NCBI RefSeq assembly: GCF_900129745.1
Contig: NZ_FQWS01000001.1
Location: forward strand, 930,001 to 994,000
Length of the DNA: 64,000 nt
Origin: Winogradskyella jejuensis
Lineage (GTDB): Bacteria > Bacteroidota > Bacteroidia > Flavobacteriales > Flavobacteriaceae
Reading direction: 5' to 3'
Below, in pieces: positions 16,045 through 25,856 of the stretch (positions within the stretch are counted from its first letter, which is position 1; the number at the start of each line of letters is the position of its first letter). The notes under the pieces were generated by a model that saw only the letters and a program-made list of their open reading frames with translations, was not told the origin of the DNA and ran no database searches. Both the position numbers and the translations under genes were made by a program.

Positions 16045-17171
16045 TGGATTTACTAGAATACATAGAACTCGTTTTCACCGACTACACTTTGAGAACCATT
16101 ACTCTGGGAACAGCCATTCTTGGTGCCGTAACCGGAATGCTTGGTAGTTTTGCTGTACTGCGAAAACAAAGTCTTCTCGGCGATGCCATTTCTCACGCTG
16201 CACTACCTGGAATTGCTATTGCCTTTTTAATTACAGGTGCGAAAGACACAAATACGTTATTGTTGGGGGCCTTAGTAAGTGGTTTAATTGGCACATTCTG
16301 GATACGTGGTATAATCAAAAAAACACACTTAAAATCTGATACTGCTTTAGGCTTAATTCTCTCATTGTTTTTTGGGTTTGGAATGTTGTTACTCACATTC
16401 ATTCAAAAGCAACCCAATGCCAATCAAGCAGGATTAGACAAATATTTATTTGGGCAAGCGGCCACTTTGGTAGAAAGTGATGTTTGGCTCATGACCATGG
16501 TTACTGGACTTTGCGTTATTGTTTTATTATTATTCTGGAAAGAATTCAAAATCCTATTATTTGATGCAGATTACACAAAAACACTTGGTTTTAATACCAA
16601 AACCATCGATATATTAATTACCAGTTTTATTGTTTTAGCTATTGTTTTAGGATTACAAACTGTTGGTGTTGTGTTGATGAGTGCCATGCTTTTAGCACCT
16701 GCTGCTGCAGCTCGACAATGGACCAATAGCTTGGCAAAAATGGTGTTTCTGGCTGCCATTTTTGGTGCGTTTTCTGGTGTATTTGGAACGGCAGTTAGTG
16801 CGAGTCAGAATAATCTATCAACCGGACCTGTTATTGTTTTGGTTGCCGCCGTATTTGTTATTATATCTTTTGTCTTTTCACCAAGTCGTGGGCTACTATT
16901 TAAACAAATTCGCTTCATAAAAAATAGACGTGATTTAGAATTGAATAAAACCTTAGCTTTTATGCATCAAATTGCGGAAACCCATGAAGATATTTCGCAT
17001 CCGCATACCATTAAAATCCTCAATAATTTTCAAGGTTACACTAAAGGAACACTCCAAAAATTGGTTGACAAAGGCTTTGTGACTTTGGAAGGCAATATGT
17101 GGAGCATGACAAAAAAAGGCTATTCAACCGCAGCAAATTTATATAACCAGCAAACAAACGACGATGAATAG
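16044..17171 (+). CDS. Metal ABC transporter permease with C-terminal winged-helix-like domain
   Basis: The 375-residue protein has about eight membrane segments of the ABC-3 family (residues 1-285; SLLGDAISHAALPGIAIAF and LQTVGVVLMSAMLLAPAAAARQW are characteristic). It is about 90 residues longer than a usual permease. The extra part (about 290-375) has LNKTLAFMHQIAE, GTLQKLVDKGFV and MTKKGYSTA, which looks like a DtxR-type winged helix. It pairs with the second permease, whose start overlaps its end by eight bases. Confidence 0.9.
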   Translation: MDLLEYIELVFTDYTLRTITLGTAILGAVTGMLGSFAVLRKQSLLGDAISHAALPGIAIAFLITGAKDTNTLLLGALVSGLIGTFWIRGIIKKTHLKSDTALGLILSLFFGFGMLLLTFIQKQPNANQAGLDKYLFGQAATLVESDVWLMTMVTGLCVIVLLLFWKEFKILLFDADYTKTLGFNTKTIDILITSFIVLAIVLGLQTVGVVLMSAMLLAPAAAARQWTNSLAKMVFLAAIFGAFSGVFGTAVSASQNNLSTGPVIVLVAAVFVIISFVFSPSRGLLFKQIRFIKNRRDLELNKTLAFMHQIAETHEDISHPHTIKILNNFQGYTKGTLQKLVDKGFVTLEGNMWSMTKKGYSTAANLYNQQTNDDE

Positions 17172-18324
17172 CGCTCAAATAGAAATACAACTTATTGCCA
17201 GTTTAGTTGCCATAGCTTGTGCTATTCCAGGAACGTTTTTGGTTCTCCGAAAAATGGCCATGATTAGTGATGCTATAAGTCATTCCATCTTGCCAGGAAT
17301 AGTAATAGGTTTTTTTATAACGCACGATTTAAATTCGCCTTTACTGATTGTTTTGGCTGCGCTCTCAGGAATATTAACTGTAGTTTTAGTAGAATATATT
17401 CAGAAAACAGGCTTGGTAAAAGAAGATACGGCGATTGGTCTCGTTTTTCCTGCGTTGTTTAGTGTCGGCGTTATTATGATTGCCAAAAACGCCAACGATG
17501 TCCATCTTGATGTTGATGCCGTTTTGCTGGGCGAATTGGCATTTGCTCCATTCGATAGACTGATTATCAATGGCATGGACGTTGGACCAAAATCTTTATG
17601 GATTATCGGTGTAATCTTACTCATTACTTTAATACTTTTATTTGCGTTTTTTAAGGAATTAAAAGTCAGCACGTTTGATAAAGGCTTAGCAACATCTTTA
17701 GGTTTTTCTCCAGCGATTATTCATTATGGATTAATGTCAGTTTCATCGGTAACAACGGTTGGCGCGTTTGATGCTGTAGGTGCTATTTTAGTTGTAGCCT
17801 TGATGATTGCGCCTGCCGCAGCTGCCTATTTATTGACAACAGATTTAAAGAAAATGCTTATGCTATCAGTTTGTTTTGGTGTATTTAGTGCCATTTTGGG
17901 TTATTGGGTTGCGCATTGGTTAGATACTTCCATCGCTGGTTCTATAACCACAACTTTAGGCTTACTGTTTTTAATGGTGTATTTGTTTGCACCAAGCAAA
18001 GGTATAATTGCCGTAATGTATCGCGAAAAACAACAGCGTGCAGAAGTGTCTCTCATCACATTTTTACTTCACCTTCAAAATCATAATGAAGTTGAAGAAC
18101 GCCATGTGAATCACCTTCGAGAACACATCAATTGGCAGAAAGTAAGAGCAACAAAAGTTTTAGAATTAGCCAAAAAAAATAACATGATTCATATTGAAAA
18201 TGATGTCGTGTCCCTAACAGAAAAAGGTGAAACCTTTACATCTAAAGCTATCGACTATATTATCACTAATAAAGATGCACAAATTGAAGACATGAAGGAT
18301 GACTTCTTTTTGTTTAGAGGATAA
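17164..18324 (+). CDS. Second metal ABC transporter permease with C-terminal winged-helix-like domain
   Basis: The 386-residue ABC-3 family permease shows MAMISDAISHSILPGIVIGF and VGAILVVALMIAPAAAAYLL in its membrane part (residues 1-275). The C-terminal extension (about 280-386) includes VSLITFLLHLQNH, KVLELAKKNNMIHIENDVVSLTEKGE; the LTEKGE turn is the same as the wing in DtxR-family proteins (LTEVGE in the regulator at 12657). Two different permeases suggest a heterodimeric importer like TroCD or MntCD. It is the last gene of the operon and converges with the gene at 18330. Confidence 0.9.
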   Translation: MNSAQIEIQLIASLVAIACAIPGTFLVLRKMAMISDAISHSILPGIVIGFFITHDLNSPLLIVLAALSGILTVVLVEYIQKTGLVKEDTAIGLVFPALFSVGVIMIAKNANDVHLDVDAVLLGELAFAPFDRLIINGMDVGPKSLWIIGVILLITLILLFAFFKELKVSTFDKGLATSLGFSPAIIHYGLMSVSSVTTVGAFDAVGAILVVALMIAPAAAAYLLTTDLKKMLMLSVCFGVFSAILGYWVAHWLDTSIAGSITTTLGLLFLMVYLFAPSKGIIAVMYREKQQRAEVSLITFLLHLQNHNEVEERHVNHLREHINWQKVRATKVLELAKKNNMIHIENDVVSLTEKGETFTSKAIDYIITNKDAQIEDMKDDFFLFRG

Positions 18325-18329
18325 CGGGT

Positions 18330-19124
18330 TTACTTAAACCCGCGCTCTTTCTGGATATGTTCGTAAGCTTCTTGCACTTGCCTAAACTTTTCTTCGGCGC
18401 CTTCGCGATGCTCATCACCCAAATGACTTAAACGGTCTGGATGATACTTTTTCGCCATCTTACGGTAGGCACGCTTTACCTCATCGTCAGAAACTGTTTT
18501 TTCAATTTCTAAAATCTTATAAGCATTATTAGTGCTATTGTAAAACATGGCTTTTATACTTTCATAATCACGACTACTAATTCCCAAATAACCTGCTATG
18601 GTATAAATCTGTTTAATTTCGTCTTGAGTCACTAATCCATCTGCTTTTGCAATACCGAATAAAAAATGAAGCAATTGTAAACGTGAAGCGTGGTCCATCA
18701 TCTGCTTTATTTGCATACAGACTTGACGTGTAGAAATATTTTGCTTGGTTATACCTTTAAACAATCGAAACGCCATATTTGCACGGTCTTTACCATACAT
18801 ATTGGTAAACTGCTGACGCACAAAATCGAGCTCACGCTGATCTTGTTTTCCATCGGCTTTAATAACTACTGAAGCTAAAATTAAAAGGCTTACCTCAAAA
18901 TCTCCAGAACGGGTTTGTGCGCGTTGCTCTCGTTGTCTCCTTTGATATGTTGGTTGCTTATAAGGGTCGCGTCTACGCTTTTTCCCTGCTTGACGCTCGC
19001 CTAATAGCGGACTAGAATCTGCGGCATTATCGACTATACTTCCTAAAGCCAACCCAATTATAGCACCAATTGGTCCTCCGAAAGACCATCCTATTGCGGC
19101 ACCTATCCATTTTGAAAAACTCAT
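18330..19124 (-). CDS. DjlA-like TerB/DnaJ domain protein
   Basis: The 264-residue protein starts with a Gly-rich hydrophobic segment ([23 protein letters not shown]), then a basic linker, a TerB-like helical domain (about 75-185) and a C-terminal J domain with the HPD tripeptide in [15 protein letters not shown]. The J domain would stimulate an Hsp70 (DnaK), and the N-terminal segment would hold it at the membrane, as in DjlA. The substrate is not known. It is a single gene between convergent and divergent neighbours. Confidence 0.88.
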   Translation of the reverse strand: MSFSKWIGAAIGWSFGGPIGAIIGLALGSIVDNAADSSPLLGERQAGKKRRRDPYKQPTYQRRQREQRAQTRSGDFEVSLLILASVVIKADGKQDQRELDFVRQQFTNMYGKDRANMAFRLFKGITKQNISTRQVCMQIKQMMDHASRLQLLHFLFGIAKADGLVTQDEIKQIYTIAGYLGISSRDYESIKAMFYNSTNNAYKILEIEKTVSDDEVKRAYRKMAKKYHPDRLSHLGDEHREGAEEKFRQVQEAYEHIQKERGFK

Positions 19125-19179
19125 TCTATCATAGATTTTATGAATGCATAAATATACTATTTGTTAGTGTATAGTCACC

Positions 19180-19207
19180 TTGTTTTGTTACACATTTGGT
19201 ATCTTTG
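19180..19207 (+). promoter_or_regulatory. Complete Bacteroidetes-type promoter of the bacilliredoxin gene
   Basis: A -33 TTG (19180-19182) and the -7 box TATCTTTG (19200-19207) are separated by 17 bp, which is the canonical arrangement. The ATG follows 33 bases after the -7 box. Confidence 0.7.
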
Positions 19208-19239
19208 CAACTCAACTTGATAATTAAAAATTAAAAAAT

Positions 19240-19650
19240 ATGTATCCACCAGAATTAGTAAAACCAATGCGTGAGGATTTAACCAATGTTGGTTTTGAAG
19301 AATTACATACAACAGAAGCTGTTGATAGTGCTATTGCAAAAGAAGGAACAACACTTGTGGTTGTAAATTCGGTTTGTGGTTGTGCCGCAGCAAATGCTAG
19401 ACCTGGCGCTCGCATGAGTTTACAGAATGCTAAACGTCCAGACAACTTAGTAACTGTATTTGCAGGTGTAGATAGAGAAGCTACAAACAAAGCTAGAGAA
19501 TATATGGTTCCTTTTCCTCCGAGCTCGCCAAGTATGGCATTATTTAAAGATGGAGAATTAGTACATATGTTAGAGCGTCACCACATCGAAGGTCGTCCTG
19601 CAGAATTGATTGCGGAAAATTTAATGGACGCATACAATGAGTATTGCTAA
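19240..19650 (+). CDS. BrxA/BrxB (YphP/YqiW) family bacilliredoxin
   Basis: The 136-residue protein has the bacilliredoxin active site CGC (Cys46, Cys48) in VVNSVCGCAAANARPG, and the family block MVPFPPSSPSMALFKDGELVHMLERHHIEGR. These thioredoxin-fold proteins remove bacillithiol or a related thiol from oxidised proteins, or act as thiol-disulfide isomerases. The third Cys at the C-terminal end (Cys136) is additional. It is monocistronic, with a good promoter and a strong terminator. Confidence 0.93.
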   Translation: MYPPELVKPMREDLTNVGFEELHTTEAVDSAIAKEGTTLVVVNSVCGCAAANARPGARMSLQNAKRPDNLVTVFAGVDREATNKAREYMVPFPPSSPSMALFKDGELVHMLERHHIEGRPAELIAENLMDAYNEYC

Positions 19651-19669
19651 ACATTAAAAACATAAATTT

Positions 19670-19700
19670 AAACCCTGACTTTTATCGTCAGGGTTTTTTA
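19670..19700 (+). terminator. Rho-independent terminator after the bacilliredoxin gene
   Basis: AAACCCTGAC pairs with GTCAGGGTTT over a seven-base loop and is followed by TTTATTTTT. Confidence 0.9.
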
Positions 19701-19710
19701 TTTTTACTGC

Positions 19711-20451
19711 ATGATGAAACTCTTAGCCTATCCACTTACTGTTTTATACTTTCTATGTTTTGGTTTAACCCTTGTTGTATTTCATCCTATACAATGGTTT
19801 TGCTTTAATGTCTTTGGTTATAAAGCGCATAAGGTGAGTGTAGATTGGTTACAGTTTTTTTTAATGCGCTGTCTTAATATTTTGGGTACACGCTTTAGTT
19901 TTAATAACCCTCATAAAATTGAGGTAGGACGTCCTGTAATTATTGTGGCTAACCATCAAAGCATGTACGATATTCCACCTCTAATATGGTATTTGCGCAA
20001 ACATCATGTAAAATTTGTGAGTAAAAAAGAATTAGGAAAAGGCATACCAAGTGTTTCTTATAATTTAAAACATGGCGGCTCTGTTTTAATAGACCGAAAA
20101 GAGCCTCTAAAATCAATTACTGCTATTAAGGATTTTGCAAAACGTATTACAAAGAATAATTGGGCTGCTGTGATTTTTCCTGAAGGTACACGAAGTCGAA
20201 CAGGAAAACCAAAACCATTTAAAGCCAAAGGCCTTTTAACCATGTTTGCTAATGCACCAAATGCTGTAGTTTTACCAATTACTATAAATAACTCATGGAA
20301 AACGTTACGCTACGGAAAGTTCCCTATGGGATTAGGAGCACATATAAAATTTACAGTGCATCAACCTTTAGAATTGAATACATTTGATGATAAAGAAGCA
20401 CTTATAGAACAACTTGAAGAAACCATTACAAAAGCTGTTATAGAAAAATGA
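19711..20451 (+). CDS. Lysophospholipid acyltransferase (PlsC-like)
   Basis: The 246-residue protein has an N-terminal membrane segment (about 5-27) and the acyltransferase motifs NHQSMYD (HX4D) and FPEGTRSR, followed by KAKGLLTMFANAPNAVVLPI. It should acylate lysophosphatidic acid in membrane lipid synthesis. An ATG pair at 19711/19714 leaves the start uncertain by one codon. Its end overlaps the next gene by four bases. Confidence 0.92.
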   Translation: MMKLLAYPLTVLYFLCFGLTLVVFHPIQWFCFNVFGYKAHKVSVDWLQFFLMRCLNILGTRFSFNNPHKIEVGRPVIIVANHQSMYDIPPLIWYLRKHHVKFVSKKELGKGIPSVSYNLKHGGSVLIDRKEPLKSITAIKDFAKRITKNNWAAVIFPEGTRSRTGKPKPFKAKGLLTMFANAPNAVVLPITINNSWKTLRYGKFPMGLGAHIKFTVHQPLELNTFDDKEALIEQLEETITKAVIEK

Positions 20452-21098
20452 GCCAACTCATAGAAAATACCATAAGCTTTGTAAAAACTGAGCTTAAAGA
20501 TGCTGAAGGCGGACATGATTGGTTTCATATTGAGCGTGTTTACAAAAACACTTTACTAATTGCTAAAACTGAAAATGTAGATATAGAAATTGTTTCTCTT
20601 GCAGCTCTACTTCATGATATAGCTGACCCAAAGTTTTATGATGGTGATGAAACTGTAGGTCCAAGAAAGACTCGAGAATTCTTATTTAAAGAAAATGTAG
20701 ACAGCAAGATTATAGAACACGTCGTTGCTATTATCGAAAATATGTCTTTTAAAAACTCACTAGACACTGGAGTGAAATTTACCTCAAAAGAGCTTGAAGT
20801 TGTGCAAGATGCAGACCGTTTGGATGCTATTGGTGCCATTGGTATTGCACGTTGTTTTAATTATGGTGGCTTTAAAAATAGGGCGTTGTATAATCCGGAA
20901 ATTAAGCCTAACCTCAAGATGTCTAAAGAAGAATATAAATCTTCCAAAGCTCCCACAATCAATCATTTTTACGAAAAGCTATTGCTTTTAAAAGATAAAA
21001 TGAATACTAAAACTGGAAAGCAGATTGCAGAAAAACGCCATCAGTTTATGGAGTTATACCTCACACAGTTTTATTCGGAGTGGGAAGGAAAACTATGA
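20448..21098 (+). CDS. HD domain phosphohydrolase
   Basis: The 216-residue protein has the metal-binding HD residues in GGHDWFHIERVY, LLHDIADPKF and the later QDADRLDAIGAIGIAR. This is the pattern of the YedJ-like subfamily of HD hydrolases, which act on nucleotides or related phosphates; the real substrate is unknown. The start overlaps the acyltransferase stop (ATGA), so both are one operon. Confidence 0.9.
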   Translation: MSQLIENTISFVKTELKDAEGGHDWFHIERVYKNTLLIAKTENVDIEIVSLAALLHDIADPKFYDGDETVGPRKTREFLFKENVDSKIIEHVVAIIENMSFKNSLDTGVKFTSKELEVVQDADRLDAIGAIGIARCFNYGGFKNRALYNPEIKPNLKMSKEEYKSSKAPTINHFYEKLLLLKDKMNTKTGKQIAEKRHQFMELYLTQFYSEWEGKL

Positions 21099-21107
21099 GA
21101 TTTTTTA

Positions 21108-24100
21108 CTACTTAATATTAATTAAACTCGCACTATCATTATTTCTTATAACTAAAACGTGACGCGCTCCATTAACTGAAATTGCTTTAAGGTGCTGAAC
21201 ATTCCCGCGTATTTTTAATCCACTTTCTGATGGCATTACCGCTTCAAAATTAGAATTGCCCCTATTTAATAATGTTGCGCCAATGGAAGCATCGTATCTG
21301 CCATACTCGGCATCTGTACCATAGAAATTTCCGCCTGTGATAATATCTTTATTTCCATCTTTATCAAGGTCAATAATTACAGCATCATTAAGTACTGAGA
21401 TTTGTGTTTCGGACGGGAGAGGTTGCGATTTAAATCGTTTTCCGCCTTCATTAATAAACAGATAATGCTTAAAGTCATTAGCTTTTAAAATCTTTACATT
21501 CTGAAGCTCCTGCGGTGTAAAAATATCTGTCATCGTTGCATTAGAATATGGCGCATAACGCGTAAAACGTTTTTTTAGAAACGCCATTTGGTCTAAAACA
21601 CGATCACGATTATGAAGTGGGTAACTTACACCTTCATTATACGTTGTAATTATTGGATCTAAACTTCCGTTACGATCAAAATCTTTATAATATAGCTCCA
21701 CAGGCTCACTATCCGAGGCTTTAAATATTGAGTTTAAGCCTAAGTTTCCAGCAATAATATCCTTAAAACTATCGCCATTAATATCTGCAATTGTTACGGA
21801 GTTCCACCAGCCTATTTTATTATCTAAGCCATAATCTGTGGTTCTATTTCTATAAGTCCCATTTTCAAATTTAAATACTGAAACTGGCATCCATTCACCA
21901 GCAACAATTAATTCTTTTATACCATCATTATCTAGGTCTGCAAATTCTGCATCAGTGACCATACCAATATTAGAAATATCCTTTCCCCATTGAATTGTAG
22001 TTTCTTTAAACGAGCCATTTTCATTTTTAAGAATATAGCTTTTTGGTGTTTCTGGATAGCGTCCAGGTTTTACTCTAGAACCTACAAAAATATCTTGCTG
22101 ACCATCGCCATCAACATCATGAACTTTTACTACCGAGCCACTTTCTAAAATAGTTGGCATGACATTGCGGATACGACTAAAGTTTCCTTTTCCGTCACCA
22201 AAATACATACGGTCTAAATAGTTCTGTGTATTTGCTTTAGTTTCGTTTCCTCCGCTCACAACATATAGGTCTAAATTTCCATCGCCATTAGCATCGAAAA
22301 AGACAGCATCAGTATCTTCGTGGGTTTTATCGACTTCAAAATCTAATATCTCCTTTTTGCTGAAATTACCTGAATTAGTTTGTAAAAATAATTTTCCTGA
22401 GAAATCTTTTGCTCCACCGAGATAAACATCTTCGAAACCATCGCCATTAACATCTGCTATAGCAACTGCTGGTCCTTCTTCACTTAGCTTGTGGTGTAAC
22501 AGAGGTTCTCTTTTAAAGTCTATAAACTCATTTTCTATATGTGAAAATCCTTTGCCTAACACGGCTGAATTATCCTCAAAAAACTTGGCATTTATAGACG
22601 CTTCCTTGAATACAGAAGTAGGGTTTCGTTTTACGGTAATAGACTTATTTAACTCTGGCTTTTCGATAATTTGCATGCCCTTATCTGGCCATATAATTTC
22701 TAATTTCTCTGCAACTACTCCCTCTGGAATTCCATAATGTAGTTTATGCTGTGAAGAGGACAAAAAGCCTCTTGTAGGGTTATAGGATTCTGTAATTGTT
22801 TCACCGTTAGATAAGGTTAGCTTTCCTATTGTCCCTGTAAATACTTTTCCTTTTTCATATTCAAAATCAACAGATAAAAAATTGTTTTCTAATTGTTGTT
22901 TTCCATTATTCTTCATGATGAATGGAACATCATTAATATTATTAACGACGACGTCTAAATAACCATCATTATCTAAGTCTGAATACGCTGCTCCGTTAGA
23001 AAACGTAGGTTTCCCACTATTCCAAACTTCGGAAATATCTTCAAAGTTATTAGAGCCTTTATTCTTAAAAAGAAAGGCCGAAACTGGAATGCTTGGAATT
23101 TCTTCAACCCAATCTTTTAAGGTGATTTGCTTAGTATTGAGCTTCTTCTGAAGCTCGTCCATTTTATATCTTGAGTAATCATTGTTGGTAATATCACGCA
23201 TGTAGCCATTAGTGACGTGAACATCCTTTAGACCATCATTATCAAAATCTGCTAAAAGCACACTCCAACTCCATTCGGTTTGAGCAATATTGTTTAAAAA
23301 TGAAATATCTGAAAACGTGTCATTTCCATTACTTATATTAAGAATATTTGAGGCGTATTGCGTCCCATAATCGTATTTAACCATTTTTTCAAACTTGTCG
23401 TAATTCTGCATCATCATCATCATTTTTCGGCGGTCATTTTTGTTTGGCGCCATATCTAGAGTGAGCAAATCCGAGTTACCATCGTTATTAATATCTGCAA
23501 AGTCAGAACCCATAGAAGAGAATGAGGTATGACTGAAATATTCATCTATTTTATCTTCAAAACTATTTTTCCCTTTATTGATTAAAAGTCTATCTAGCTT
23601 AATGTAATCATTACACACATAAATATCGGGCTTAAAATCGTTATTAAAATCCCCAATAACAGCACTAAGACTAAAAGCATCATTTAAGATTCCAGCTTTT
23701 TCAGATTCGTCTTTAAAGCCTTTGCCATTATTAACGTAAAATCTATTGGATAAATTGGTGAAGTCGCTTGGTACAGCTGGTGAGATTTTACCTTTTTCAT
23801 CTCGAGCTATCTTGATAACGCTTGCTTCTTTAAGTTTTCGTGGATGATTAAGAACATAAACATCTAAATCATTATCTCCATCAGAATCGAAAAAATAAGC
23901 CTGTACTGAATATCCTGAATCTGTAAGTCCATAAGCTTCAGCTGCTTCTGTAAAGGTTAAATCGCCATTATTAATGTAGAGTACATTTTTTCTCAATTCA
24001 TCTTGACTAGAAACAGACTTGCAAACGTAAATATCCAATAACCCGTCATTATTAATATCTGCCATGGTTACGCCTGTCTTAAAGCCTTGACCTCCGCCGA

Positions 24101-24473
24101 CTTTTGCAGAAAGTGTGATATCTTTAAATTTAAAGTTCCCTTGGTTGAGATAAAGTTTATCACTTACCGTATTTCCTGTAAAATAAATATCGTCTAATCC
24201 ATCATTATTAATATCTCCTACTGCCACACCACCGCCGTTATAGAGATACTCGTAAGTGATAATATTTAAGTTATCCGTTTCGACAATATCATTTCTAAAT
24301 GAAATATTTGTTTCCGAAGGTTCTAAATATGTAAAAAGAGGTGGTTGTTTGTTGATTTCCTTTTTTTCAGTATTTGGTTTTGAATCAGTCTTCACTTGTT
24401 GCTTATCTTCATTGCAATTAACACACATCAACACTGAAATTATAAATCCTAAATACCTCAAAAACCTCGTCAT
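21108..24473 (-). CDS. Very large FG-GAP/VCBS repeat lipoprotein with ASPIC/UnbV domain
   Basis: The 1121-residue lipoprotein (signal ending MCVNC) contains many FG-GAP/VCBS calcium-binding repeats of the form DxNxDGxxDxY, for example GDINNDGLDDIYFTGN, ADINNDGLLDIYVCKS and ADVNGDGFEDVYLGGA. An ASPIC/UnbV domain lies near residues 540-620 (TGTIGKLTLSNGETITESYN...YGIPEGVVAEKLEIIWP). It resembles the CRTAC1-like proteins that are abundant in Bacteroidetes and form beta-propellers at the cell surface. It is three bases from the end of the haloperoxidase-like gene and cotranscribed with it; a shared role is likely but unknown. Confidence 0.9.
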   Translation of the reverse strand: MTRFLRYLGFIISVLMCVNCNEDKQQVKTDSKPNTEKKEINKQPPLFTYLEPSETNISFRNDIVETDNLNIITYEYLYNGGGVAVGDINNDGLDDIYFTGNTVSDKLYLNQGNFKFKDITLSAKVGGGQGFKTGVTMADINNDGLLDIYVCKSVSSQDELRKNVLYINNGDLTFTEAAEAYGLTDSGYSVQAYFFDSDGDNDLDVYVLNHPRKLKEASVIKIARDEKGKISPAVPSDFTNLSNRFYVNNGKGFKDESEKAGILNDAFSLSAVIGDFNNDFKPDIYVCNDYIKLDRLLINKGKNSFEDKIDEYFSHTSFSSMGSDFADINNDGNSDLLTLDMAPNKNDRRKMMMMMQNYDKFEKMVKYDYGTQYASNILNISNGNDTFSDISFLNNIAQTEWSWSVLLADFDNDGLKDVHVTNGYMRDITNNDYSRYKMDELQKKLNTKQITLKDWVEEIPSIPVSAFLFKNKGSNNFEDISEVWNSGKPTFSNGAAYSDLDNDGYLDVVVNNINDVPFIMKNNGKQQLENNFLSVDFEYEKGKVFTGTIGKLTLSNGETITESYNPTRGFLSSSQHKLHYGIPEGVVAEKLEIIWPDKGMQIIEKPELNKSITVKRNPTSVFKEASINAKFFEDNSAVLGKGFSHIENEFIDFKREPLLHHKLSEEGPAVAIADVNGDGFEDVYLGGAKDFSGKLFLQTNSGNFSKKEILDFEVDKTHEDTDAVFFDANGDGNLDLYVVSGGNETKANTQNYLDRMYFGDGKGNFSRIRNVMPTILESGSVVKVHDVDGDGQQDIFVGSRVKPGRYPETPKSYILKNENGSFKETTIQWGKDISNIGMVTDAEFADLDNDGIKELIVAGEWMPVSVFKFENGTYRNRTTDYGLDNKIGWWNSVTIADINGDSFKDIIAGNLGLNSIFKASDSEPVELYYKDFDRNGSLDPIITTYNEGVSYPLHNRDRVLDQMAFLKKRFTRYAPYSNATMTDIFTPQELQNVKILKANDFKHYLFINEGGKRFKSQPLPSETQISVLNDAVIIDLDKDGNKDIITGGNFYGTDAEYGRYDASIGATLLNRGNSNFEAVMPSESGLKIRGNVQHLKAISVNGARHVLVIRNNDSASLINIK

Positions 24474-24476
24474 CTT

Positions 24477-25787
24477 CTATTGTAATTTTTTCATAATTAA
24501 ATTTGCGATTTCACGACCTTGCCTTGCACCTTCTTCGACGCCTTGCATGTAATGGATACCTCCATAAAAACGACTCATATTGACCTGGTTTGCAGCCTCT
24601 CTAAAGGAATTGAAGGTTCGCTGTTCCAATCCAAAACGCAGTTGGGTATTATCTGTAAAACTATAATCTTTTCCGTATATAGATGATAAAACTTCTGCTG
24701 CAGAAGCGGACGTTGCACTATGTCCACTTGTATATTCTGGAAATGGTGGTGTTTGCAAAACAGGTGTCCATTCTGGGTCTATATTCTCTTGTATAAAAGT
24801 CACAGGACGCACTAAATCAGTTTTGTATTTTACGTGCCAAGCAGCTATAATAGCATCGAACATCGCCATGGAAGTCAATGTGTAGGCTTTGGTCGTGGTG
24901 TAATAATGTGAATTTTCTTTAGAGGAAATCTGATTGATAATATTTAACCAGTGTCCTGGCGGCGTGAATTTGTGAATGGTCGTTACCATATGCCCTTTAT
25001 GTACCGTCATAATAGGATTACAATCCCAAAACCAAGCGGTTTTTTCGGTGTCTCCCGTCTTATTATTCACCGCTTCATAAACTTGGTAGACCATTTTATA
25101 AAAATCTGAATTCTCATCAGTGCTATATGTTGGTAAAGGCTTATACTTAAAGATATTAGCGCTATCTATAACCATAGGTCTTAGCTTATCCCAATGCGGT
25201 TCTAATCCGGTAGCGTAATCTGGCGGTGTTTCTCTCCAATTTTCAGGTTGTTTTGTACTTGTAAAGCGTGGATAAGTCCGTGTTTCGGAATACATGTCTT
25301 TATCTATCCAATTGCTTATCTGTTTTGAAACTTCTAAAGCGTAATCTTCAGAGTTCTTTATCGCTAATTCTGAAAGTCCCAAACGTGCTGCCTTTGTTTT
25401 AAGGCTATCGGTTAAATCTTCAAAAAAGTGCTCTGAATAAATGAGTTTTTTACCAATAGTTGAAAATGCTAAAAGTGAGGCTAATTCTGGATTTACATCA
25501 TCTCGCTTTGAAATCTTAAAATCCTCTAAACCATTTATTTTTGTTGTAATTTCTGCTAAACTATCTTGATGCATGCTTTGCAACGTTGTATAATGTGCTA
25601 AATACGCATAAGCATATATCCGACTTGCCACTGGTGGCGTAAACGCATCTTCCATAACTGCTTCTAACAAAACGGTGTTGGCATCGTTTAAATCTGATGT
25701 TTGAAAAACTTGAGCGTTAGGTTTTGTATCGTTTTTACAAGAGAACAGAAGAACAGTAATAAAAAGGGCAAAAAGTCTTGATTTCAT
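24477..25787 (-). CDS. Vanadium-dependent haloperoxidase-like (PAP2 superfamily) lipoprotein
   Basis: The 436-residue lipoprotein (signal ending LLFSC) carries the phosphate/vanadate-binding motifs of the PAP2/haloperoxidase superfamily: KYKTDLVRP, TSGHSATSASAAEVL and SRFYGGIHYMQGVEEG. The final catalytic position that is Asp in many haloperoxidases is not present after GIH, so activity as a halogenase is uncertain; it may be a phosphatase or a modified enzyme. The upstream gene in the transcript order is this one, followed directly by the ASPIC/UnbV protein. Confidence 0.88.
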   Translation of the reverse strand: MKSRLFALFITVLLFSCKNDTKPNAQVFQTSDLNDANTVLLEAVMEDAFTPPVASRIYAYAYLAHYTTLQSMHQDSLAEITTKINGLEDFKISKRDDVNPELASLLAFSTIGKKLIYSEHFFEDLTDSLKTKAARLGLSELAIKNSEDYALEVSKQISNWIDKDMYSETRTYPRFTSTKQPENWRETPPDYATGLEPHWDKLRPMVIDSANIFKYKPLPTYSTDENSDFYKMVYQVYEAVNNKTGDTEKTAWFWDCNPIMTVHKGHMVTTIHKFTPPGHWLNIINQISSKENSHYYTTTKAYTLTSMAMFDAIIAAWHVKYKTDLVRPVTFIQENIDPEWTPVLQTPPFPEYTSGHSATSASAAEVLSSIYGKDYSFTDNTQLRFGLEQRTFNSFREAANQVNMSRFYGGIHYMQGVEEGARQGREIANLIMKKLQ

Positions 25788-25856
25788 TTTTAGTTGATTA
25801 ATCGACTAAATATACTTAAATATTCAAACTAATCAAGACTGCTCGGGATTTGAGAT

